Origin: CAWJMN01 sp963844055
GTDB lineage: Bacteria > Planctomycetota > Planctomycetia > Pirellulales > Pirellulaceae
Reading direction: 5' to 3'
Assembly (NCBI GenBank): GCA_963844055.1
Contig: CAWJMN010000002.1
Span: forward strand, 620,001-684,000
Length of the DNA: 64,000 bases
Positions 20,709 to 28,350 of the stretch are shown in pieces. Numbering within the stretch: position 1 is the stretch's first letter; every line of letters starts with the position of its first letter. The notes under the pieces are model-generated. The model worked only from the letters and a program-made list of their open reading frames with translations, did not search any database and was not told where the DNA came from. The position numbers were made by a program, and so were the translations under genes.

Positions 20709-21664
20709 TTAAACCAGCATTCGCCCGCCGGCCAAAGGAAAGGCAATATGCCCCTGCTGACGCAACCGCTCCACAAACCCATCCGGCCCATGCGTGCAGT
20801 AAATGACACGAGGATTGACGATAGCGACACATTCCAGCAGTTCGCCATAGTCTGCATGGTCCGAGAGGGGCAACGCATGATCGACCCCCAGCCGGTACGC
20901 CGTGCTGGGATCTTGGGCCCACCCTGTCACCGCGATAGAGACCGTATTGCGCAGCCCCGCTGCAGCACTTGTGACTTTTGCCGGCGTGGCGGAACCACAA
21001 CCACTTTTCCGGCCAATTGCTTAGGGTCGTAAAGGGCGCAGTCGCCTAGGTCACAACCGAGCTTCTTATAAATACGGCTGATCTCATCCACCAGCGGATG
21101 CTGTAGCACCGAGAATCCCTGCTGGGTCAGGATCTTTGTCACCTCTTGAGACTTCCCCAGCACGTAAGCCTGAATGACCGGAGTCTGGCCCCGCTCCAGC
21201 GTTTGACGCACTAGCTCAATCAGCTTGCCAATCACTTCTTCACGCGGTGGCAGACGGTACTTGGGATCACCAAACGTACTTTCCATCACCAGAATATCGG
21301 CATGAGGCGGCTGACAAAGTCCGGCCGTAAGGCTTTGGCCCAAACGAAAATCCCCCGTGTACAACAAGCTCTCTTGGGGACCTTGGACGTGCAGCATGGC
21401 CGCCCCCAAAATATGCCCTGCAGGATGCGTGGTCAGCGTGAACTTGTCCCAAATGTGTGGCGTGCCAAATGGCAACAGCTTTACGGGACGCTGTCCGCTG
21501 CGATGGTGGTAGAGGGCTGCCGTTTCGGGCGTGCAGAAGGCCAATTCATGCTTGGCCATGTGATCGGTATGGGCATGCGAGATAAAACCACGCGGCTGGC
21601 GGCGCGTGAAATCCACTGCTAAGTCGATCGCTGTAATTTTTAAGCCGCGATCGTAGTGGAACAT
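20709..21664 (-). CDS. MBL-fold exonuclease/beta-CASP-like protein, frameshifted
   Basis: Metallo-beta-lactamase fold nuclease of the mRNA-3'-end-processing or ligase-associated exonuclease group. The first frame has HAHTDH (zinc site), AGHILGAAML, a GDF metal ligand, VMESTFGDP and an APPR-like central part. The second frame adds LSDHADYGELLECV and CTHGPDGFVERL. The break lies at the CCCC run 20955-20958: QRG should continue as LRNTVSIAVTGWAQDP, which fits loss of one G on the coding strand. The restored protein would be about 318 residues, a normal length. No DNA ligase or helicase partner is adjacent. Confidence 0.85.
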
Positions 21665-22008
21665 TGGCGAGGGAATTGGCTGAAGAGAGAGGGAGAGGCA
21701 TTGCTTCGGTATAAATTAGCACGAAGCGATAGGCTGTGGAATTGCTTGGAAGAGGTTGTGGAGAATTTGGGGCAGGGGTTTGTAGCGAATTACGGTTGAT
21801 AACAGATGAAAAAAACATCCATCGTTTGCAGGGAGTGAACAAAAGAGAGACGTTTTATCAGGGGCACGGCGTGATTCACGTCAGGCATTTTCAGAGCCGG
21901 AAGCGTTAGCGACCGGCCATCCCCCGTGCCTTCATAACGCGTCGATCAAGTAAGACCACGACAAATTAGCGTAGCTGGTCTATGACAACATGAAAGAGGA
22001 ACGTTTGG
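21665..22008. other. Intergenic region with a dispersed repeat copy
   Basis: About 340 bases between two minus-strand genes. It holds the upstream side of the nuclease gene and one copy of repeat family A at 21887-21932. A 98-codon open frame here (21546-21842) overlaps the nuclease start in another frame and is not supported. Confidence 0.55.
21887..21932 (+). repeat. Dispersed repeat family A, copy 1
   Basis: Shares the core TTCAGAGCCGGAAGCG and the following GCGACCGGCCATCCCCC with copies at 38001, 43343, 44241, 46212 (degenerate) and 54845-54970 (opposite strand). All lie between genes. It may be an intergenic mobile or REP-like element. Confidence 0.75.
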
Positions 22009-22716
22009 TTAGTACTCAATATCGTTAACTAAGAAATGCCCCCTTAGGATGGGAACCTTCGACTCGACAAGTTTTTTCCTATATTCCTTCAACGCTTTTC
22101 TTTCATCATCCGTATAATTTTCTGGATCAGCGGCCTCCGTTTTGATAATCCAATCGAGAACCATTAACTGAACTTCGTAGAGCGATTTATCTTTGTGCTT
22201 TTCGCACCAAGCCAATGCATCTTTCTGATTTCCTAAATGTCTATAGGGATATCCTGGACGGTGGGGTTTTCCTCTTGGATCATCTTCTGTAACAGGCCAC
22301 ATTCCAAAAGGCTGAACTTGGTCGTAAACGATGTCCTTACAAACCTGTCCCACGGATGCGTTAAACATATAGCCATTAATTCCCACGGACATCGTTAATG
22401 AGTACCGCTTGTCATCCCAACGTTTGATAAGAGATGGGAATGCAGTGGGACCGAGCTCCTTTAGCTTGTACCTTGCTTGACGTACGATCTTTTGCTTTTC
22501 TCGATCAAAATCTTTAGGAAGCTTTAGTTCGGGGCCTCGGCGTTCTTTCGGTTCTGGATTCGGCGAAACCAAATTGTCGATTAAGTTTGCAATTTCTTCT
22601 TCAGTTAGCGTTGGTGACTTCTCAGCAACGTCCCTTCCGTTCGATAAGCTCTGAGTGAAAGCCAGAACAGATAAAGTCGCTCCCAAAACCAGCAACTGCG
22701 TGGAAACATTGCGCAT
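22009..22716 (-). CDS. Secreted protein of unknown function
   Basis: Start at ATG 22716, which has AGAGG about 8 bases upstream and opens a clear signal peptide (LLVLGATLSVLAFTQSL). The 235-residue product is hydrophilic and helix-rich: KSPTLTEEEIANLIDNLVSP, then a Lys/Arg/Glu-rich section and a YGYP-like PHRPGYPYRHL segment. I do not recognise a domain. It resembles small HEAT-like planctomycete periplasmic proteins (weak inference). No operon partner. Confidence 0.72.
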   Translation of the reverse strand: MRNVSTQLLVLGATLSVLAFTQSLSNGRDVAEKSPTLTEEEIANLIDNLVSPNPEPKERRGPELKLPKDFDREKQKIVRQARYKLKELGPTAFPSLIKRWDDKRYSLTMSVGINGYMFNASVGQVCKDIVYDQVQPFGMWPVTEDDPRGKPHRPGYPYRHLGNQKDALAWCEKHKDKSLYEVQLMVLDWIIKTEAADPENYTDDERKALKEYRKKLVESKVPILRGHFLVNDIEY

Positions 22717-22864
22717 GACAAAGCCTCTACATTCGAATGAACGGGTGAGGAAGACGCTTGGCATTGATTGTAAAGGGGGTCTATTCTGTTTTGCAAATAC
22801 TTGAGTTGCATTTCTGCATACAAAAATATTCCCCCGTTGTTGCAGGATGCAATGCGTGATTAAC

Positions 22865-22882
22865 GTCAGGATAAATCCTGAT
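22865..22882. repeat. Short hairpin repeat family D, copy near 22.9 kb
   Basis: GTCAGG and CCTGAT flank six bases and form a small hairpin, followed by CTAC. The same design occurs at 28325, 45527 and 55970. Confidence 0.55.
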
Positions 22883-22915
22883 CTACAAAATGCTCACACG
22901 CATAAACAATTGCAT

Positions 22916-22948
22916 AAAAAAAGGGACGCCTCGGTGAGAGACGTCCCT
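22916..22948 (-). terminator. Rho-independent terminator of the SEC-C gene
   Basis: On the minus strand AGGGACG pairs with CGTCCCT, with extra inner pairing, and seven T residues follow. It lies about 30 bases beyond the stop of the SEC-C protein gene. Confidence 0.85.
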
Positions 22949-22980
22949 AAAGTTTTTATCCGCAGCTCAGGAAAGAGCGA

Positions 22981-25131
22981 CTAGTCCATACCTGGCATCC
23001 ACAGCTTGCTCTTCCCGCCGGCGGCACCTTGAGCAGGTTGGTCCGGCGTCCAAAGGCCGCTGCCACCTGCGCTTGGAGCAGCGCTGGCAGCTAGTGGAGC
23101 ATCACTGCGTTGCGGTGAAACCAAGGAACCATCTGGCTTGAGGATGCCCATTTGATAGAGCAACTGCTGAAGCGCTTGGGCCACCCCTGGTTCATTGATG
23201 TGTTTTGAACGCAGCCGTTCAAACAGCCGTTGGAAATCTTGAACTTCCCGACGTTCCAGGCGAAGTGGAATTTCGCCCAGCAGATAGCCGGCTGGCGATT
23301 GGCCATGGGCCACGGCGTACTCTTGAGCCTTGATAATCATCTCGAGGGCTTCGTCTGAGTCTGTCGCCAAGCGGGACATCAACTCGTACAAATCGCCTGG
23401 ATAGATTCGCTTTTCCAGCGAAGGACGCTTGAGCACTTCTGGCACCACGCGCTTGATCAAACGACGAACGGAACCAAATGAAGCGCGGCGGAAGACCAGT
23501 TCCAGGTCGTCATCGCTGAGCTTGCTTGGGTCCAGGCGGGTCAACTGAACAATGCTCAGTTCGGTTACCGACTTTGGTGCTTCTTCGATCGTTTCCAGCA
23601 CAGGAAGCGAAAGGTTTTGACGCAGCGCATTGTAGACCGGCTGTTCGGTAGGTTCGGCCAAGTCCATCATCATAACGGCGGCCAAGGCACGGGTTTGCAG
23701 CGAGTGATCGCCGGCTGCTTGGCGTAGCGACTTGCCATCCAGCGCTCCCAGCGGCAGGTCTGGCCATACATTCAGAACCACATGGTCGCGGCGGTCGCTG
23801 ATGAGTTGCTTGCGAAGCTCTACCGAGGTATCGGCAGGCAGACGCCAGTTCAGCATCAGTTCCGCCCCCAATCGCGTCATCCGGCCAGTCTCTTCTTCCG
23901 AGACCTTGGCTCCCAATTGCGAGCCAATCGCAGCCTCCATCACGGCGACCTTGGCAGCCTTGTCTGGCGTAGCAAGCAATTCAAACTCGATCCGAGCGGC
24001 ACGATCGGTCTGCTTGCCAAACAGGTACAGGTCACCCAGTACGCGTGGGGCGTTTTCATGCGTTAGCCCTTCACTAGTGGCAGGCACTTCCTTGTCCAGG
24101 ATGTGGAAGATGGCCAGCGGAGGGACTTCTTCGTATTGCGAGTACTCGGCCGCATTGAATGGGACCGCTTGGGCGGTACGAAGCGACAGCAGGTGCTCCT
24201 TGAGGGTTGAAGCATCGGCAACTTCGTAGGTGAGCGTCAGTTCTGGAATCGTCTCTTCAATCGAAGGGCCCAGCAGGTACTGTGCGATGGCTTCAATCTC
24301 AATGGCTTCATCCCGTGGCACCGAGCCAAACGAAGCATACCGACGCAGCGCCAAACGGGCCTTATCCCCTTCGCCAAGCCACAAGCGGAACAGGCCGATG
24401 TTCTTCCAAACGGCAGGTTCGTAGGGCTCACGTTCTGCTAAAGCTTCTAGTGCCTCGGCCGCAGCCTTCCAGCAACCCTTGCTCCCCTTTTGGGTAGCGA
24501 CATTAAAGTCGGCAATGCCAGCAGCACTCAGGCGACCATTGGCGTCAACGCGCGAAGGGTATTCCAGGCCGAGCGTAGGCAATGGCAGGTTGCCAGACGA
24601 GTCGAGCTCAATGATTTGGCGCAGGACTTGTTCATCCTTGCCACGCATCAGAGCGTTTTGGAACAGGAAGTGACCGCGACCTGCCAAAGGTTGATTCCGC
24701 TGAATCCACCCCACGCCAATCATGCCGATGGCGGTGTAGAGGGTACCAGAGATCTTGCCGTCGGCAACTTCCAGCGCCTTTTGCAGCCAGTCCTCCCCTT
24801 GCTCCAAATCGCCTTCGGCCGTTGCGATGATGGCGCGCTGCGCACGCCCTACCGACGAATCCGGAACGCATTGCAGCAATTTATCAACCGAGGCTTCAGC
24901 AGCCTTCCATTCCCCCAACTGCATCTGCACGTTGGCCTTTTGCATGTGCAGACAGCCGCGATCCGAATGCGTTTCTAGCAAACGGTTGATCTGGTCCAGC
25001 GCGGCAACTCGCTGCTCGCTTTGAATCAAGTCTTGGACTTTGCTCAGCTCGGCCACCATGTCGGCACCGCAGCAAAACTTGACTTTCTTATCACTGCCGC
25101 AGGGGCACGGTTGGTACGGATCAAGCGCCAT
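22981..25131 (-). CDS. SEC-C motif and TPR-like repeat protein
   Basis: 716 residues, cytoplasmic by lack of a signal peptide. The N-terminus carries a SEC-C zinc motif, CPCGSDKKVKFCCG (about 9-22), the same fold used by SecA's C-terminus. The rest is a long array of helix pairs like TPR or HEAT units (for example LIQSEQRVAALDQINRLLETHSD, GCWKAAAEALEALAEREPYEPAVWKNIGLFRLWLGEGDKARLAL). The tail is Ala/Gly/Ser-rich and ends KSKLWMPGMD. Probably a scaffold or protein-binding factor; no enzyme motif is seen. Followed by a strong terminator. Confidence 0.85.
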   Translation of the reverse strand: MALDPYQPCPCGSDKKVKFCCGADMVAELSKVQDLIQSEQRVAALDQINRLLETHSDRGCLHMQKANVQMQLGEWKAAEASVDKLLQCVPDSSVGRAQRAIIATAEGDLEQGEDWLQKALEVADGKISGTLYTAIGMIGVGWIQRNQPLAGRGHFLFQNALMRGKDEQVLRQIIELDSSGNLPLPTLGLEYPSRVDANGRLSAAGIADFNVATQKGSKGCWKAAAEALEALAEREPYEPAVWKNIGLFRLWLGEGDKARLALRRYASFGSVPRDEAIEIEAIAQYLLGPSIEETIPELTLTYEVADASTLKEHLLSLRTAQAVPFNAAEYSQYEEVPPLAIFHILDKEVPATSEGLTHENAPRVLGDLYLFGKQTDRAARIEFELLATPDKAAKVAVMEAAIGSQLGAKVSEEETGRMTRLGAELMLNWRLPADTSVELRKQLISDRRDHVVLNVWPDLPLGALDGKSLRQAAGDHSLQTRALAAVMMMDLAEPTEQPVYNALRQNLSLPVLETIEEAPKSVTELSIVQLTRLDPSKLSDDDLELVFRRASFGSVRRLIKRVVPEVLKRPSLEKRIYPGDLYELMSRLATDSDEALEMIIKAQEYAVAHGQSPAGYLLGEIPLRLERREVQDFQRLFERLRSKHINEPGVAQALQQLLYQMGILKPDGSLVSPQRSDAPLAASAAPSAGGSGLWTPDQPAQGAAGGKSKLWMPGMD

Positions 25132-25398
25132 GCAAGGCCCTTTTCAAATCAGGGGGAAACTGGACGTAATCAGCGGCCCAAGGGAAGCCTTCTTCCCCCG
25201 TGCCAAGCCCCACAGTTTAACAAATTACTGCCGACTGGGGGAGCGGAAGAGGCTGCGTCTTGGCTCCAAAATACCCTCCACTTTCGTATCGAAAATGACC
25301 AACCCGGCGTATGATAGCAGCGTTCCGCGGAATGCCTGGGAAGCACGCCGCTCCATTTCTGCCCCTATTTTCCCCCATCTTTTTCGAGCAAAGCCACC

Positions 25399-26733
25399 AT
25401 GTCCTTCCTGTCGTTTTTTGGTTTTGGGAAGCGCAAGGCCGCTTGGCCGGAAGGGATTCCACGGTTCTATCCGGAGATTGCCGACAAGGACCTGATCCCC
25501 ATCATCCCGCAGCACGTACTGGACGAGCGTGCCCGCTGGCCCATCTTGATGATCCTCCCCCTGGCCAGTCGCGATAGTGAAGTGGATGACATCGCCCTGG
25601 GCGTCGGCCTTTCAAGGCAACTCGTCTACGACCTTCTCCTCATCCCCGGCCTCAGCGTTCGCGGCAGCAGCGAAACGCCGCAGATCTATTTAGAAGCTGC
25701 CCACAAACAGCGCAAAGACCGCGATCCCACGATCTACATCAGCGGCACCACCACGGCTGGCCCCGGCTTTACCCGCGTCGAGCTCTCCCTCTTCCTCCCT
25801 GGCCGGCCCGTCGCCCTGGCCACCGTCATTCACGAGACCGACTTCCCCACTTTCTATCGCAACCTCTTCCTAGCCATCGCCCAAGGCTGCGGCGGGCAAG
25901 TCGATGGCACCTTCGTCGAAAAAATGCTCGCGCGACTCCCAACGCGCGAAGGTCTTACCGAGTTGGGAAGGATCTTGGTGAGCTACTCATCAACAAGTCC
26001 AACCAAAGAGGAGTATCACGAACGCAATAGCGCCGCCCTCAAGTTATTTCACACCAAGACCTGCGGCACTCTTCCCTTGGAGCTACTCTCCTTCGCAGAG
26101 CTTGACAATTTACCTCAAGGGTCAGTCCCGCCACCCAAACTGTGGCCCGAACTCTTGCAGGGGTTAGCCCAAGCCCCCGATAACGTTCAGCTCTTGGACA
26201 GGATTTGTGTAGTCCTTCGAGGTTTGCATTTCCTTGACAACCAGCGTCACAACAGAATCGGAAAAGAACACTCTTTCCCAGGTGCAGCAGCAGTTCAATT
26301 CGTACGGCGCATCCTTGAACTATCCCCCGGGTTCGCAGGTGGATATCAGCAAGCACGCTTCATAATTCATCCCGACCCGTACTGCTTTAGTTTAGCAAGA
26401 CAGATCTACCGCCTTCGGCCAGGCGACATCGATGCAGTGGACGCGTGGGTCGACGAAATCTTTAGGCGTCCTCTGAACCAAGAGGCATCCGACCTGGCAC
26501 ACAGCTTAATGGAGGAAGCGTTTGGTCTAGCTGAAAAAATCGAAGACCCACTAAACCAATTACATAGAAAACGCCTGTTACTGATCAATAGAATCCTTTT
26601 CTACAAAGCGCTAAAACGCTCAGTAGAAATGCAAGCCGCACTCCGAGAGGGAGAACACATCGATGCCAGAATTGCCGAACTAGATCCCAATGCCGCAGAA
26701 GGACTTCTTCCGCTCGCTACATTTGCAAAGTAA
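25399..26733 (+). CDS. TolB-like domain protein, tandem paralogue 1
   Basis: 444 residues, no signal peptide. Residues about 30-190 resemble the TolB-like/FlgO domain found beside adenylate cyclases and TPR regulators (ILMILPLASRDSEVDDIALGVGLSRQLVYDLLLIPGLSVRGSSE, then DPTIYISGTTTAGPGFTRVELSLF). The C-terminal half is helical, with one TPR-like unit around LSPGFAGGYQQAR and LARQIYRLRPGDIDAVDAWV. The next gene is a paralogue, almost identical over the first 190 residues and divergent after. Function unknown; a sensor or scaffold role is only inferred. Confidence 0.72.
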   Translation: MSFLSFFGFGKRKAAWPEGIPRFYPEIADKDLIPIIPQHVLDERARWPILMILPLASRDSEVDDIALGVGLSRQLVYDLLLIPGLSVRGSSETPQIYLEAAHKQRKDRDPTIYISGTTTAGPGFTRVELSLFLPGRPVALATVIHETDFPTFYRNLFLAIAQGCGGQVDGTFVEKMLARLPTREGLTELGRILVSYSSTSPTKEEYHERNSAALKLFHTKTCGTLPLELLSFAELDNLPQGSVPPPKLWPELLQGLAQAPDNVQLLDRICVVLRGLHFLDNQRHNRIGKEHSFPGAAAVQFVRRILELSPGFAGGYQQARFIIHPDPYCFSLARQIYRLRPGDIDAVDAWVDEIFRRPLNQEASDLAHSLMEEAFGLAEKIEDPLNQLHRKRLLLINRILFYKALKRSVEMQAALREGEHIDARIAELDPNAAEGLLPLATFAK

Positions 26734-26776
26734 GGTCATTCCAGCAGCAACCTCAATATGTTGTGGAGCGCTAACT

Positions 26777-28138
26777 ATGTCCTTCCTCTCATTTTTCGGA
26801 CTAGGAAAACGAAAGTCCTCTTGGCCAGAAGGTATCCCCCGTTTCTACCCAAACATTGCCGACAAAGACCTCATCCCCATCATCCCGCAGAACGTTCTGG
26901 ATGAGCGTGCCCGCTGGCCCATCTTGATGATCCTCCCTTTGGCCAGTCACGATAGCGAAGTCGACGACATCGCCCTCGGCGTCGGTCTTTCAAGGCAACT
27001 CGTCTACGACCTTCTCCTCATCCCCGGCCTCAGCATTCGCGACAGCAGCGAAACCCCACAGGTCTATTTAGAAGCGGCCCACAAACAGCGCAAAGACCGC
27101 GATCCCACGATCTACATCAGCGGCACCACCACGGCCGGCCCTGGTTTTACCCGCGTCGAACTCTCCCTCTTCTTCCCCGGGCGTCCTGTCGCCCCCGCCA
27201 CCGTCATTCACGAGACCGACTTCCCTACCTTCTATCGCAACCTCTTCCTCGCCATTGCCCAAGGCTGCGGCGGAGAGGTGGATGAGACGTTTATAGAGAA
27301 GATGGTGAGGAGGTTGCCGACGAGAGAGGGATTGGTGGAATTGGGAAAGTTGCTGGTGAGAGAAGAGCGAGATTTTCTGATACCAGAACGAGACAAACAA
27401 GCGATCTCGCTATTTCATCAGGGAGTGTGTGGAACGCTCTCATTGCAATTGCTGTCGATCCCCAAGCCTGATTTAGTCAGGTCTCCTGATACTATCATCT
27501 TGAGACCTGAACTCTTACAAGGCTTGAACAAATCATCTGAAGATGTTCAGTTGCTTGCAAAAGTGGCGGACTGTCTAAGAGCAAAATCGCAGTTTGATTA
27601 CGACCTTTCCTTATTTCGATCTCGTAGAACCTCTAAAAACCTTTTTCCCATACCTCATTCCCCTGCCATTTATTCAGTACCACCTGAAGTTCATCAATTT
27701 GCGAGGCGGATTCTAAACCTATCTCCAGGCTTCGTTGGTGGATATGCAGAAGCACGCAATTGTCTTGGTGAAGTGTCTTATCGATGCAGCCTGTCGCGAC
27801 AAATCTATCGCCTGCGGCCAGGAAATGAGAATGACATTTCTGCGTGGGTTTTTGACCTGCTCAACTCCGCTCGCGACTCCAAGACATTTGAATTGGCCAG
27901 CGGATTGATTCAAGAAGGAAAGCTGCTTGCAGCATGCCAAGAAGACTTGCTGTACCAGTTGCTTGGTCAGCGTTATTGGCTCGTCCTTCAAGCAAAGTTA
28001 CTCACCCGTTATGAGCGCAGCGCTAGTGAATTAAGTGAACTTGATAAAGAAAGAGAAGCTATTGAAGAGAGGATCGATGAATTAGATCCAAATCAACTCT
28101 ATGAATTTGAATCAGCGTTTAAAAAATATGCGAATTGA
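26777..28138 (+). CDS. TolB-like domain protein, tandem paralogue 2
   Basis: 453 residues from ATG 26777, 43 bases after the stop of its paralogue. The first 190 residues match paralogue 1 with few changes (GFGKRKAA against GLGKRKSS; SRDSEV against SHDSEV). From about residue 168 the nucleotide text changes character, to G-rich codons such as GAGGTGGATGAGACG, and the two proteins drift apart. The short EKMxxRLPTREGL element and the LSPGF-RLRPG region near the C-terminus stay alike. This looks like a tandem duplication with later conversion of the N-terminal half. Function unknown. Confidence 0.72.
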   Translation: MSFLSFFGLGKRKSSWPEGIPRFYPNIADKDLIPIIPQNVLDERARWPILMILPLASHDSEVDDIALGVGLSRQLVYDLLLIPGLSIRDSSETPQVYLEAAHKQRKDRDPTIYISGTTTAGPGFTRVELSLFFPGRPVAPATVIHETDFPTFYRNLFLAIAQGCGGEVDETFIEKMVRRLPTREGLVELGKLLVREERDFLIPERDKQAISLFHQGVCGTLSLQLLSIPKPDLVRSPDTIILRPELLQGLNKSSEDVQLLAKVADCLRAKSQFDYDLSLFRSRRTSKNLFPIPHSPAIYSVPPEVHQFARRILNLSPGFVGGYAEARNCLGEVSYRCSLSRQIYRLRPGNENDISAWVFDLLNSARDSKTFELASGLIQEGKLLAACQEDLLYQLLGQRYWLVLQAKLLTRYERSASELSELDKEREAIEERIDELDPNQLYEFESAFKKYAN

Positions 28139-28152
28139 CGGCATCCAAAATT

Positions 28153-28205
28153 TCCCTAGGGCGATGCCCTGGGCTGCTATGGTGGCGCACCCTGGGTGCT
28201 GCGCT
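28153..28205. repeat. Palindromic intergenic element
   Basis: CCCTAGGGCG-AT-GCCCTGGG forms a hairpin; a second one follows (GCGCACC with GGTGCTGCGC). I recall very similar CCCTAGGGCG...GCCCTGGGCT text as a frequent planctomycete intergenic repeat (from memory, not searched). Confidence 0.5.
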
Positions 28206-28324
28206 TTTTACCAAGCTCTGGATGACGCGTAAATTGCCTGCGAAGAAGCTAGAAGGATGGAGGAGGTTGGTACGGGGACACGGCCCTCGCCACCCAGAGA
28301 GGAAGAGCAGCGAAGAGGATTATT

Positions 28325-28342
28325 GTCAGGCTAAAGCCTGAC
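28325..28342. repeat. Short hairpin repeat family D, copy near 28.3 kb
   Basis: GTCAGG-CTAAAG-CCTGAC is a perfect 6-bp hairpin, followed by GTACAG. Same family as the copies at 22865, 45527 and 55970. Confidence 0.6.
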
Positions 28343-28350
28343 GTACAGAA

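Noticed and set aside
21546..21842. 98-codon open frame overlapping the MBL nuclease start
   Set aside because: It overlaps the conserved HAHTDH region in another frame and has no recognisable product.
28135..28341. 68-codon open frame after the second TolB-like gene
   Set aside because: It runs through the palindromic repeat element and a family D hairpin; no product is recognisable.
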